NCBI GenBank assembly: GCA_903842455.1
Contig: CAIMLX010000024.1
Location: forward strand, 35,941-99,940
DNA: 64,000 bases
Source of the DNA: an uncultured Hyphomicrobiales bacterium
GTDB taxonomy: Bacteria > Pseudomonadota > Alphaproteobacteria > Rhizobiales > Devosiaceae
Direction: 5' to 3'
The notes under the pieces are model-generated. The model saw nothing but the letters and a program-made list of their open reading frames with translations. It did no database searches and had not been told where the DNA came from. Positions within the stretch are counted from its first letter, which is position 1. Each line of letters opens with the position of its first letter. Positions 20,854 through 28,808 of this stretch are shown here, one piece after another. A program made the translations under genes and the position numbers.

Positions 20854-21411
20854 ATGTTCATCCAGACCGAAGCGACGCCGAATCCGGCGACCCTGAAATT
20901 CCTGCCGGGCCGCGATGTGCTGGTGGGCGAGCCGCGCGATTTCCGTACCGCCGAGTCGGCCGTCCCCTCGCCGCTCGCCGCGGCACTGTTCGAGGTGCCC
21001 GGTGTCGAGGCCGTCTTCCTCGGCTCCGATTTCATTTCGGTGACCAAGGACGAGGCCGACTGGAGCCACATCAAGCCGGCGATTCTCGGCGTGATCATGG
21101 AGCACTTCCTGTCGGGCCGGCCGGTGATCGGCGTCGGCACCGCGGCGCCCGAGGCGACCGAGGAGTTCTTCGAGCCCGAGGATTCCGAGACTGTCGAAGT
21201 GATCAAGGAACTGCTCTCCACCCGCGTGCGTCCCGCCGTGGCGATGGATGGCGGCGACATCACCTTCAAGGGCTTCAAGTCCGGCACGGTCTACCTGCAC
21301 ATGCAGGGCGCGTGCTCGGGTTGCCCGTCCTCGACTGCAACGCTGAAGAGCGGCATCGAAAACCTGCTCCGCCATTTCGTGCCCGGCGTCGAGTCGGTCC
21401 AGCAGATCTGA
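20854..21411 (+). CDS. nfuA: NifU-family Fe-S scaffold/carrier protein
   Basis: A 185-residue protein with an Nfu N-terminal domain (about residues 1-90, opening FIQTEATPNPATLKFLPGR) and a NifU C-terminal domain with the cluster-binding pair Cys154 and Cys157 in GACSGCPSS. Such proteins carry a 4Fe-4S cluster between two subunits and hand it to target enzymes. An Irr-type iron-control box sits directly upstream, so expression is likely tied to iron or haem status. A clear rho-independent terminator follows at 21438. The gene converges with the DUF1697 gene. Length and motifs are normal for alphaproteobacterial members. Confidence 0.93.
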   Translation: MFIQTEATPNPATLKFLPGRDVLVGEPRDFRTAESAVPSPLAAALFEVPGVEAVFLGSDFISVTKDEADWSHIKPAILGVIMEHFLSGRPVIGVGTAAPEATEEFFEPEDSETVEVIKELLSTRVRPAVAMDGGDITFKGFKSGTVYLHMQGACSGCPSSTATLKSGIENLLRHFVPGVESVQQI

Positions 21412-21437
21412 TCGAAGCGATCGTCGAAAGTTTGATG

Positions 21438-21466
21438 CGCCCGGCCCCTGCCGGGCGTTTTGCTTT
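21438..21466 (+). terminator. rho-independent terminator of nfuA
   Basis: A perfect 8-bp stem CGCCCGGC/GCCGGGCG with loop CCCT is followed by TTTTGCTTT. It starts 26 bases after the nfuA stop codon. Confidence 0.8.
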
Positions 21467-21487
21467 GGTGCGCAGCTCGTGCCTGTG

Positions 21488-21549
21488 CCGCCCCCTCCAC
21501 CAGCCTGCGGCTGGTCCCCCTCCCCCGCTATCGCGGTGGAGGACCCCGG
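21488..21549. repeat. dispersed double-hairpin repeat, copy A
   Basis: A GC-rich element with the frame CCGCCCCCTCCACC, a first small hairpin (AGCC/GGCT around TGC), the core GGTCCCCCTCCCCC, a second small hairpin and the end GGTGGAGGACCCCGG. Two further copies in inverted orientation occur at 33645-33820. It lies in the gap between the convergent nfuA and DUF1697 genes. Confidence 0.75.
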
Positions 21550-21568
21550 CTACCGCCGTGCCTGTGTT

Positions 21569-22090
21569 TCAGAGGGCTGCCGCGCGCTCCGCGAGGCCGG
21601 CGAAGACCTTCCAGTTTCGCTGGGTCATGGTCGCGCCCAGCAGCTTCTCGATCCTGAGCCGGGTGGCGGCCGGGTCGGGATGGTCGACCACCAGGTGCGC
21701 GCCGACCATGGCGAGCTTTTCGGGGCCCGGCCAGTCGCGCAGCGGTGTCCAGTCCGGCACCTCGTCGAACGAGCAGACGCCGAGATCGGCCGGCCGCGCA
21801 AATGCCGCCTGCGGAAACGGGTTGGCCGCGATCACCTCGGCCATCTGCGCCGGGGTCTGCACGAACACCTCCTGCGCGGCGCCGAGGCCGAAGCCCGCGA
21901 CCGCCTCCTGCACCAGCGCCCGCACGGCCTTAACGCCCTTGCGCGAGCGACACAGGATGTTGCCGGTGTTGCCGACGGTGGCGACGTCTTCGAGGCCGAT
22001 ATCCTCGCAGGCGTCGCGCAACGCCGCCATGCGCATCCTGGCGTGGGTGACCGGGCCAATGGCCCGGATCAGCGCCACGTAGGCCGGCAT
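21569..22090 (-). CDS. DUF1697 domain-containing protein
   Basis: A 173-residue protein of the DUF1697 family, recognised from the N-terminal MPAYVALIRAIGP, the helix MRMAALRDACEDIGLEDVATVGNTGNILCRS (begins near residue 20), and the C-terminal TQRNWKVFAGLAERA, where RNxxTV/KVF is a family hallmark. Function is unknown; structures of relatives suggest a ferredoxin-like fold. Its ATG overlaps the stop of galM by one base (TGATG), so it is translated from the galM transcript. Nothing in the sequence ties it to sugar metabolism apart from this coupling. Confidence 0.82.
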   Translation of the reverse strand: MPAYVALIRAIGPVTHARMRMAALRDACEDIGLEDVATVGNTGNILCRSRKGVKAVRALVQEAVAGFGLGAAQEVFVQTPAQMAEVIAANPFPQAAFARPADLGVCSFDEVPDWTPLRDWPGPEKLAMVGAHLVVDHPDPAATRLRIEKLLGATMTQRNWKVFAGLAERAAAL

Positions 22091-23094
22091 CAGGCGATCT
22101 CGATGTCGCAGCGATGCGTGTAGTCGCGGTCGGGACCGTAGATGGTCGAGGGGAAGTGCGGGTGGTGCACGGCGTCGGGGAAGTCCTGGTCCTCGAGGCA
22201 GAAACCGGAGTGCCTGCCGAACTGCTTGCCCTCGGCGTTCACGTTGGACCAAACCGAGTTGTAGAACTGCAGGCCCGGACGGTCGGTCCAGAGCTTCAGC
22301 GTCAGCGAGTTGTCCGGCGCGGTGACGATTGCCACCGGATCCTCGAAGCGGCGGCCAGTGGCGAGCACCAGGTTGCCGTCGTAGTCGATCGGGGCGCCGT
22401 TGGCGTCGCGCAGGGGACGGGGGGAGTTGAAGTCCCAGTCGGTGCCGGCGACCGGCAGGATGGCACCGGTGGGGATCAGGTCTTCGCCGAGTTCGGTGTA
22501 GGCCGGGGCCAGCAGCTGATAGCGGTGGTCGAGAATGTCCTTGCCGGTGCCGAGGTTGAAATACTGGTGCTGCACCACATTGATCGGGGTGCGCTTGTCG
22601 GTCGTGGCGTGGAGGTCGAGCCGCAGGCGATTGCCGGTCAGCGTATAGGTGGCGGTGAAGGTCACGGTGCCGGGAAAGCCGGCATGGCCCTCGGGCGAGA
22701 CGTGGGTGAAGCGCACGGCGTTGTGCATGGTGTCGGTTTCGCCGCGCCAGACGACGCGGCCCAGCCCCTGCGACCCACCATGGAGCGTGTGCTTGCCCAT
22801 GAAGTTGGCCGGTGTCTTGTAGGTGACCCCATCGACCTCGAAGCTGGCGCCGGCGATGCGGTTGGCAACGCGCCCGGCCAGCGAGCCGAAGCTCGGCGAG
22901 TCGGTGGGGTAGGCATCGAACTTGTCGAACCCGAGCACCACCGAGCGCTTGCTGCCGCCGACCGGCACGCGCCAGTCGCGCACCGCCACGCCCCACGAGA
23001 TGATGTCGACCTCGACACCGGTGTCGCTGACGAGCCTGAACTGCTCGACCTCGTTGCCCTCGAATGCGCCGAAGCGCTCCACCGAAACCGTCAT
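22090..23094 (-). CDS. galM: aldose 1-epimerase (mutarotase)
   Basis: GalM interconverts alpha and beta anomers of sugars such as galactose, glucose and xylose. The 334-residue product has the family motifs GRVANRIAGA (substrate-binding arginine region), KHTLHGG (catalytic histidine), NVVQHQYFNL (second histidine), and GFCLEDQDFPDAVH with the catalytic glutamate. The length fits. It is transcribed divergently from the LacI-family regulator at 23211 and adjoins xylB/xylA, which suggests it feeds alpha-D-xylose, the form used by xylose isomerase, into the pathway. The DUF1697 gene is coupled to its stop codon. Confidence 0.93.
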   Translation of the reverse strand: MTVSVERFGAFEGNEVEQFRLVSDTGVEVDIISWGVAVRDWRVPVGGSKRSVVLGFDKFDAYPTDSPSFGSLAGRVANRIAGASFEVDGVTYKTPANFMGKHTLHGGSQGLGRVVWRGETDTMHNAVRFTHVSPEGHAGFPGTVTFTATYTLTGNRLRLDLHATTDKRTPINVVQHQYFNLGTGKDILDHRYQLLAPAYTELGEDLIPTGAILPVAGTDWDFNSPRPLRDANGAPIDYDGNLVLATGRRFEDPVAIVTAPDNSLTLKLWTDRPGLQFYNSVWSNVNAEGKQFGRHSGFCLEDQDFPDAVHHPHFPSTIYGPDRDYTHRCDIEIA

Positions 23095-23210
23095 GTCCGA
23101 CCTCCCTCAAAACCCGCGGAAGGTGTATCCGCAAACCGCGCCGCTAGGGAAGCCAAACGGTTGACGAAATGCCTCCGGCCCGCAAGTGTGGCCGGCAAGG
23201 GGGACTGCGT

Positions 23211-24251
23211 ATGGACGACCTGAAGCGCCGGGCGACGGTGCACGACGTAGCGCGCGAGGCCGGCGTTTCGCTCGCCACTGTCGACCGCGTACTGAACGGC
23301 CGGCCGGGCGTCCGGGGCGAGACCGCCGAGAGGGTGGCAGACGCCATCCGCAGCCTCGATTTTCGCCGCGACGTCTCGGCCTCGCTGCTGGCGCGCGCCC
23401 GCGACCTGTCGGTGACGTTCCTCATTCCCGATGGCAGCAATGCCTTCATGGCGTCGCTGAATGCTGCCATCACCCGCCATGCGCAGGCGCTGAAGGGTGA
23501 GCGGCTGTCCATCGTCGCCCGCCCGATCCACGCCTTCGACCCGGCGGCGCTGAGCGCGGCGATCATGGCGCTCGACCCCAAGACCACGGACTGTGCGGTG
23601 ATCGTCGCCACCGAGCACGAGACTGTCCGCCGCGCCGTGGAAGCGGCGAGCAAGCGCGGCATCGCCGTGGTGACGCTGGTCTCCGACCTGCCGGGCTCGG
23701 CGCGGCGCCATTTCGTCGGCATCGACAATGTCGCCGCCGGCCGGACCGCCGCCTCGCTGATGGGCCGGTTCTGCCCGAGCGGACGGATCGGCATCCTCGC
23801 CGGCTCGCTGGGGCTGCGCGACCATCGCGAGCGGCTGGAGGGCTTTACCGCCGTGATGGAGGCGGAGTTCCCCGGGCACGAGCTGATCGGCCCGCGCGAG
23901 GGGTTCGACGACGACATGCTGACCGAAGCAGCCGTCACCGAACTGCTGGGTGGTCCGCCGCTGGCGGGCATCTACAATCTCGGTGCCGGCAATGCCGGGC
24001 TCATCGCGGCACTGGGCAAGCATGGCGACAGCGGCAGGATCCGCGTCGTCGCGCACGAGCTGACTGCCGCCACCCGGGATGGCCTCAGGTCGGGCGCCAT
24101 CGACGTGGTGCTGGACCAGAACCCCGACGGCGAAATCGCTGCTGCGCTGGCGGTGGCAAGGAGCTATGCGATGGGGGAATCGGCCCATCATGCGGCACCG
24201 CAACCGGCGCCCATTGAAATCGGACTGTTTCTGCGCGACAATCTGCGCTAG
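23211..24251 (+). CDS. LacI-family transcriptional regulator (probable xylose regulator)
   Basis: A 346-residue LacI/GalR regulator. The N-terminal HTH reads TVHDVAREAGVSLATVDRVLNGRPGV with the usual hinge helix beyond, and the rest is a periplasmic-binding-protein-like effector domain (VTFLIPDGSNAFMASL onward). The VDRVLNGR recognition helix is of the type common in rhizobial sugar regulators. The ATG at 23211 has AAGGGGGA at good spacing; the in-frame ATG at 23169 would add an unlikely extension. Placed between divergent galM and downstream xylB/xylA, it most likely senses xylose or a related pentose and controls both directions; the effector is inferred from context. Confidence 0.86.
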   Translation: MDDLKRRATVHDVAREAGVSLATVDRVLNGRPGVRGETAERVADAIRSLDFRRDVSASLLARARDLSVTFLIPDGSNAFMASLNAAITRHAQALKGERLSIVARPIHAFDPAALSAAIMALDPKTTDCAVIVATEHETVRRAVEAASKRGIAVVTLVSDLPGSARRHFVGIDNVAAGRTAASLMGRFCPSGRIGILAGSLGLRDHRERLEGFTAVMEAEFPGHELIGPREGFDDDMLTEAAVTELLGGPPLAGIYNLGAGNAGLIAALGKHGDSGRIRVVAHELTAATRDGLRSGAIDVVLDQNPDGEIAAALAVARSYAMGESAHHAAPQPAPIEIGLFLRDNLR

Positions 24252-24290
24252 GGCAAAAGTCAAAAGACTGGCCCGAGGGAGGACGACCGA

Positions 24291-24329
24291 ATGCTTTGCA
24301 TGACCCGTCATGAGGTACGTGCCTCATGA
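24291..24329 (+). CDS. 12-codon leader peptide coupled to xylB
   Basis: A short frame encoding [12 protein letters not shown] opens at an ATG with a strong ribosome site (AGGGAGGA, seven bases upstream) and stops at TGA 24327-24329, which overlaps the xylB ATG at 24326 (ATGA). The strong ribosome site in this region belongs to this frame and not to xylB, which has none of its own. Translating ribosomes would melt the hairpin at 24307-24330 and could reinitiate at xylB. Function is inferred from position; the peptide itself is probably not important. Confidence 0.45.
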   Translation: MLCMTRHEVRAS

Positions 24330-24330
24330 C
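24307..24330 (+). promoter_or_regulatory. hairpin enclosing the xylB start codon
   Basis: A perfect 9-bp inverted repeat, GTCATGAGG and CCTCATGAC around a six-base loop, places the xylB ATG (24326-24328) in its right arm. Formed in mRNA it would block initiation at xylB unless opened by translation of the upstream leader frame. As DNA it could also act as an operator, since it is a symmetric site next to a LacI-family gene. Confidence 0.5.
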
Positions 24331-25789
24331 CTATCTCGGCATCGACATCGGCACCTCGGGCGTCAAGGCGCTGTTGATCGACCGTTCCGGCAAGCCGCTT
24401 GGCGAAGCGACGGCAAAATCGGTCGAACCGGTGCGTCCGCATCCCGGCTGGTCGGAGCAGAACCCGTCTGACTGGTGGAGCGCCACCATCGAGGCCATCG
24501 ACGCGCTGAGCAAATCGAACCCCGAGGACATGGCGAAGGTCCGGGGGATCGGGCTCGGCGGCCACATGCATGGCGCCACTCTGCTGGACAAGGACGACAA
24601 GGTTCTCCGCCCCTGCATCCTGTGGAACGACGGCCGCTCGGCTGCCGAGTGCGCCGAGATGGAAGCGGCGCTGACGCGGCTCCGCGACATTGCCGGCAAC
24701 ATCGCCATGCCGGGCTTCACCGCGCCGAAGATCGCCTGGGTGCGGAAGCACGAACCCGAGGTGTTTTCGAAGCTGGCCAAGGTGCTGCTGCCCAAGGCCT
24801 ATGTGCGGCTGCTGCTGACGGGCGAGCACGTCGAGGACATGTCGGATGCCGCAGGGACGCTGTGGCTCGACGTGGGCAAGCGCGACTGGTCGGACGAATT
24901 GCTGGCGCTGACCGGGCTCAACCGCTCGCACATGCCGCGCCTCGTCGAAGGCTCCGCCGTCTCGGGCACGCTGAAGCGCGAGTTCGCCGAACGCTGGGGC
25001 ATGTCGGGCAACGTGGTGGTGGCGGGCGGCGCCGGTGACAATGCGGCGGCCGCCTGCGGTATCGGCGCGATCCGGCCGGGCGAAGGCTTCGTCTCGCTCG
25101 GCACCTCGGGCGTCATCTTCGTGTCGAACGACCGCTTCCGGCCGAATACCAATGGCGCCGTACATGCGTTCTGCCATGCCATTCCCGACACCTGGCACCA
25201 GATGGGCGTGATCCTGTCGGCAACCGACTCGCTCAACTGGTTGAGCAAGGTCACCGGCCAGACTCCGGCGGCGCTTTCGGGTGCGGCCGGGTCCGGGTTC
25301 AGCGGGCCGGGCGAGGAGATCTTCCTGCCGTATCTCTCGGGCGAGCGCACCCCGCACAACAATGCAGCGGCGCGCGGCAGCTTCACCGGACTGTCGCACT
25401 CCACCACGCCAGGCCTCATGGCGCAGGCGGTGATGGAGGGCGTCACGTTCGCGTTCCGCGATTGCCAGCGCGTGCTGCGCGATGCCGGGACCGGGTTCTC
25501 GCGGCTGCTCGCCGTCGGGGGCGGTTCGAAATCCGACCTGTGGCTGAAGCTGATCGCCACCAATCTCGAAATAGAGATCGCGCTGCCCGAGGACGGCGAT
25601 TTCGGTGGGGCGCTCGGCGTCGCCCGTCTCGGCCTCTGTGCCGCCGAGGGCGCTGATCCGGCGCAGATCATGACCATGCCGGGGATCGAGCGGGTGATCG
25701 CGCCCGACCGCACCCTGACCAACGCCTATTCCGACCAGTATGCGCGCTACCGCGCGCTCTATCCGGCCATCGAGGAGGCCCGCAAGTGA
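24326..25789 (+). CDS. xylB: xylulokinase
   Basis: XylB phosphorylates D-xylulose to D-xylulose 5-phosphate for the pentose phosphate pathway. The 487-residue FGGY-family kinase starts [18 protein letters not shown] (phosphate 1 loop), has [15 protein letters not shown] and [15 protein letters not shown], where the MHG and WND residues mark xylulokinases, the [11 protein letters not shown] and SLGTSGVIF motifs, and the C-terminal [14 protein letters not shown] adenosine motif. The start at 24326 has no ribosome site of its own and lies in a hairpin and at the stop of a leader frame. The stop overlaps the GTG of xylA by four bases, so kinase and isomerase are co-translated. Confidence 0.95.
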   Translation: MTYLGIDIGTSGVKALLIDRSGKPLGEATAKSVEPVRPHPGWSEQNPSDWWSATIEAIDALSKSNPEDMAKVRGIGLGGHMHGATLLDKDDKVLRPCILWNDGRSAAECAEMEAALTRLRDIAGNIAMPGFTAPKIAWVRKHEPEVFSKLAKVLLPKAYVRLLLTGEHVEDMSDAAGTLWLDVGKRDWSDELLALTGLNRSHMPRLVEGSAVSGTLKREFAERWGMSGNVVVAGGAGDNAAAACGIGAIRPGEGFVSLGTSGVIFVSNDRFRPNTNGAVHAFCHAIPDTWHQMGVILSATDSLNWLSKVTGQTPAALSGAAGSGFSGPGEEIFLPYLSGERTPHNNAAARGSFTGLSHSTTPGLMAQAVMEGVTFAFRDCQRVLRDAGTGFSRLLAVGGGSKSDLWLKLIATNLEIEIALPEDGDFGGALGVARLGLCAAEGADPAQIMTMPGIERVIAPDRTLTNAYSDQYARYRALYPAIEEARK

Positions 25790-27096
25790 CCGATTTCTTC
25801 AAGGGTATTTCGCCCGTCAAGTTCGAGGGGCCGAGCTCCTCCAATCCGCTGGCCTTCCGGCACTACAACAAGGACGAGGTCGTCCTCGGCAAGACGATGG
25901 AAGAGCATATCCGCCCCGCCATCGCCTACTGGCACACCTTCGCGTGGGAAGGCGGCGACCCGTTCGGCGGCCGGACCTTCGATCGCCCGTGGTATGCCGG
26001 CACCCCGATGGAAGGCGCGAAGCTCAAGGCCGATATCGCCTTCGAGATGTTCGACCTGATGGACGCGCCGTTCTTCTGCTTCCACGACGCCGACGTGGCT
26101 CCCGAGGGCGACAGCCTCAAGGAGAGCAACAAGAACCTCCGCACCATCACGGATATCTTTGCCAAGAAGATGCAGTCGAGCCGCACCAAGTTGCTCTGGG
26201 GCACGGCGAACCTGTTCTCCAATCGCCGCTACATGGCCGGCGCCGCCACCAATCCCGACCCCTATGTGTTCGCCTATGCGGCGGGCCAGGTGAAGGAGAT
26301 GCTCGAGATCACTCATGAGCTCGGTGGCGCGAACTACGTGCTGTGGGGTGGTCGTGAAGGCTACGAAACCCTGCTCAACACCAAGATCAAGCAGGAGCAG
26401 GACCAGGCGGCGCGCTTCCTCGGCCTCGTCATCGAACATGCCAAGAAGATCGGTTACAAGGGCCAGATCCTGATCGAGCCCAAGCCGCAGGAGCCGACCA
26501 AGCACCAGTACGACTATGACGTGGCGACGGTGTACGGCTTCCTCAAGACCTACGGCTTCGAGAAGGACGTGAAGGTCAATATCGAGGTCGGCCATGCCTT
26601 CCTTGCCGGCCATTCGTTCGAGCATGAACTGGCGGTCGCCGGTGGGCTCGGCATCCTCGGCTCGGTCGATGCGAACCGCAACGACCTGCAGTCGGGCTGG
26701 GACACCGACCAGTTCCCCAACAATCCGGGCGAGATGGCGCTGGCCTTCTACCAGATTCTCAAGGCCGGCGGCCTCGGCAAGGGCGGCTTCAACTTCGACG
26801 CCAAGGTGCGCCGCCAGTCGATCGACCCGGGCGACCTGCTGCACGGGCATGTCGGTGGCCTCGATATCCTGGCGCGCGGCCTCAAGGGCGCAGCGGCGAT
26901 GATCGAGGATGGCACGTTCGACAAGGTGCAGGACGCCCGCTACGCCGGCTGGCAGGAAAAGGGCGCGGCCGCCATGCTGAAGGGCGAGCGGACGCTCGAG
27001 CAGATCGCGCAGTGGGTGGATGCCGAGAACATCAACCCGCAGCCGAAATCCGGCCAGCAGGAATATCTCGAGAACCTGGTCAACCGCTTCATCTGA
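25786..27096 (+). CDS. xylA: xylose isomerase
   Basis: XylA converts D-xylose to D-xylulose with two divalent metals. The 436-residue product belongs to the longer (class II) isomerases: [29 protein letters not shown] (catalytic histidine and aspartate), [31 protein letters not shown] (metal glutamate), [18 protein letters not shown] and [20 protein letters not shown] are all present. The start is a GTG within the end of xylB (GTGA). A strong terminator follows 8 bases after the stop, so xylB-xylA close a transcription unit. The reaction and pathway assignment are secure. Confidence 0.97.
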   Translation: MTDFFKGISPVKFEGPSSSNPLAFRHYNKDEVVLGKTMEEHIRPAIAYWHTFAWEGGDPFGGRTFDRPWYAGTPMEGAKLKADIAFEMFDLMDAPFFCFHDADVAPEGDSLKESNKNLRTITDIFAKKMQSSRTKLLWGTANLFSNRRYMAGAATNPDPYVFAYAAGQVKEMLEITHELGGANYVLWGGREGYETLLNTKIKQEQDQAARFLGLVIEHAKKIGYKGQILIEPKPQEPTKHQYDYDVATVYGFLKTYGFEKDVKVNIEVGHAFLAGHSFEHELAVAGGLGILGSVDANRNDLQSGWDTDQFPNNPGEMALAFYQILKAGGLGKGGFNFDAKVRRQSIDPGDLLHGHVGGLDILARGLKGAAAMIEDGTFDKVQDARYAGWQEKGAAAMLKGERTLEQIAQWVDAENINPQPKSGQQEYLENLVNRFI

Positions 27097-27103
27097 CGCT
27101 GTC

Positions 27104-27134
27104 GGGGGTGGCGCACAGCGCCGCCCCCTTTTTT
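27104..27134 (+). terminator. rho-independent terminator of xylA
   Basis: A 10-bp stem GGGGGTGGCG/CGCCGCCCCC (one G-U pair) with loop CACAG is followed by six T residues. It lies just after the xylA stop and separates the xylBA unit from the GntR regulator. Confidence 0.88.
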
Positions 27135-27171
27135 GCCCATTTTATGCAATCGATACCGTAAACGGGAAATG

Positions 27172-27187
27172 TAGTATTGTATTACTA
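27172..27187. promoter_or_regulatory. candidate FadR/GntR-type operator
   Basis: TAGTATTGTATTACTA is a near palindrome containing TTGTATTACTA, which fits the TNGTNNNACNA pattern of FadR-subfamily GntR regulators. It lies 44 bases upstream of the ATG of just such a regulator, in an AT-rich patch where its promoter should be, so autoregulation is the simplest reading. Confidence 0.4.
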
Positions 27188-27230
27188 TTCTGCCTGTGAT
27201 TTGGTCGGTGCCTCGGAGGGGAGGCCGGCA

Positions 27231-27995
27231 ATGGAGATGAAGCGCAGAAGCGGCTCGACCGGTCGTGCCGTCGCCTCGGCGACGCGCCGTCAGCTGCCCG
27301 TGCGCACGCTCCAGTCGCAAGTCGTGGATGGCATCGGCATCGGCATCATCGGTGGCGAGTTCCCGCCCGGCGCGACGCTGCCGAGCGACGCCGCCCTGCA
27401 GGAGCGGTTCGAGGTATCCCGCACCGTGTTGCGCGAGGCGCTGAAGGCGCTCTCCGCCAAGAACCTCATTACCTCGCGGGCCCGGATCGGCACCGTGGTG
27501 CTGCCGCGGCGCGAATGGTCGCTGTTCGACCCCGACGTGCTGTCCTGGCACTTCGAGACCGGTCCCGATATCGCCTTCCTGCGCAGCCTCGCGGAGATCC
27601 GCATCGGGCTCGAACTGGAATCGGTGGCTTTGGCCGCGGAGCGCCGGAGCGACGCCCAGCTCGCGGTGATGCGGGCCTGCGTCGACGGCATGGCCGTCGC
27701 CGCCAATACCGCCGACTTTGCCCGCAGCGACCTCGAGTTCCATCGCACGGTGGCCGAAGCGTCGGGCAACCCGTTCATGGCCTCGATCACCGGTCTCGTC
27801 GACCTGGTACTCGCCACGGCCTTCACCATCAGCTCGCCGGTCGATGACAGCGAGGCGCGCGACGTGACGGTGAACCATCACCGCCGGGTGGCGGAATCCA
27901 TCGGAGCGCGCGATGCCGAGGCGGCACGCGCGGCCATGCGGGTCGTGATCATGGAGGGTTTCGACCGCGCCGCCGGCCGGATGACAGCCGAATAG
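27231..27995 (+). CDS. GntR-family regulator, FadR/FCD subfamily
   Basis: A 254-residue regulator with a winged HTH (about residues 20-85: LPSDAALQERFEVSRTVLREALKALSAKNLI) and a C-terminal all-helical FCD domain, with the metal-ligand pattern of the subfamily in RSDLEFHRTVAEASGN and NHHRRVAESI. FCD regulators usually sense sugar acids or other organic acids. The ATG at 27231 follows GGAGGGGAGG; the track of upstream codons from 27177 is not conserved in character. It precedes the sugar ABC importer and probably regulates it, adding a second control layer to the xylose region beside the LacI-type protein. Confidence 0.86.
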   Translation: MEMKRRSGSTGRAVASATRRQLPVRTLQSQVVDGIGIGIIGGEFPPGATLPSDAALQERFEVSRTVLREALKALSAKNLITSRARIGTVVLPRREWSLFDPDVLSWHFETGPDIAFLRSLAEIRIGLELESVALAAERRSDAQLAVMRACVDGMAVAANTADFARSDLEFHRTVAEASGNPFMASITGLVDLVLATAFTISSPVDDSEARDVTVNHHRRVAESIGARDAEAARAAMRVVIMEGFDRAAGRMTAE

Positions 27996-28067
27996 CAGGG
28001 GGCGCGAGGCGGGCAACAAGATCCGCCAGCGTCCGGGAAGATACATTGCCAACCGGGGAGGATTGCG

Positions 28068-28808
28068 TTGGCACTACTGGAACTCGAAGGGGTGTCGAAG
28101 GATTTTGGCGCCATCCGCGCCTTGTCCGACGTGAGCTTCTCCATTGAGCCTGGCCAGGTGGTCGGGCTGATGGGCGATAACGGCGCCGGCAAGTCGACGC
28201 TGGTCAAGATCATCTCGGGCATCTACCAGCCGAGCACCGGCATCGTGAAGCTCGATGGGGCACCCGCCCATATCCACTCGCCCGGCGAGGCGCGCCGGCT
28301 CGGCATCGAGACGGTGTACCAGGACCTGGCGCTGGCCGATAACCTGACCGCAGCGGCCAATATCTTCCTCGGCCGCGAGCTCAAGTACAATTTCGGGCCG
28401 TTCCGCTTCCTGCGGCAGCGCGCCATGAATGCACGGGCCGCCGAACTGTTTGCTGAGCTCAAGTCCGAGACGCGCGCCGACGACCTGGTGCGCCAGATGT
28501 CGGGCGGGCAGCGGCAGGCCGTGGCCATCGCCCGCACCCGACTGGCCGATGCCAAGCTGATCCTGATGGACGAGCCGACGGCCGCCATTTCCGTCCGCCA
28601 GGTGGCCGAGGTGCTGAACCTCATCCACCGGCTGAAGGATGCCGGCATCGCGGTGATGCTGATTTCCCACCGCATGCCCGACGTGTTCTCCTGCTGCGAC
28701 CGCGTCATCGTCATGCGTCGCGGCACCAAGGTTGCCGACAAGCCGATCGCCAACTCCTCGCCCGAGGAAGTCACGGCGCTCATTACCGGTGCGCGCGAGG
28801 TGGCATGA
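28068..28808 (+). CDS. sugar ABC transporter ATP-binding protein (single ABC domain)
   Basis: A 246-residue ATPase of the CUT2/FrcA type. Most CUT2 ATPases are double-length proteins of about 500 residues; this one has one ABC domain only, as in the FrcA fructose importer. Motifs are Walker A GDNGAGKST, Q-loop VYQDLALADNL, signature MSGGQRQAVAIART, Walker B LILMDEPTAAIS and switch ISHRM. The TTG start at 28068 is backed by GGGGAGGA upstream. The stop overlaps the permease ATG by four bases. It would act as a homodimer with a homodimer of the permease to import a monosaccharide, here probably xylose or another pentose by context. Confidence 0.9.
   Translation: MALLELEGVSKDFGAIRALSDVSFSIEPGQVVGLMGDNGAGKSTLVKIISGIYQPSTGIVKLDGAPAHIHSPGEARRLGIETVYQDLALADNLTAAANIFLGRELKYNFGPFRFLRQRAMNARAAELFAELKSETRADDLVRQMSGGQRQAVAIARTRLADAKLILMDEPTAAISVRQVAEVLNLIHRLKDAGIAVMLISHRMPDVFSCCDRVIVMRRGTKVADKPIANSSPEEVTALITGAREVA

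Noticed and set aside
23116..23132. GCGGA-N7-TCCGC inverted repeat between galM and the LacI-family gene
   Set aside because: It could be an operator, but short GC palindromes are common in this DNA and no second copy was noticed near the other xylose genes.
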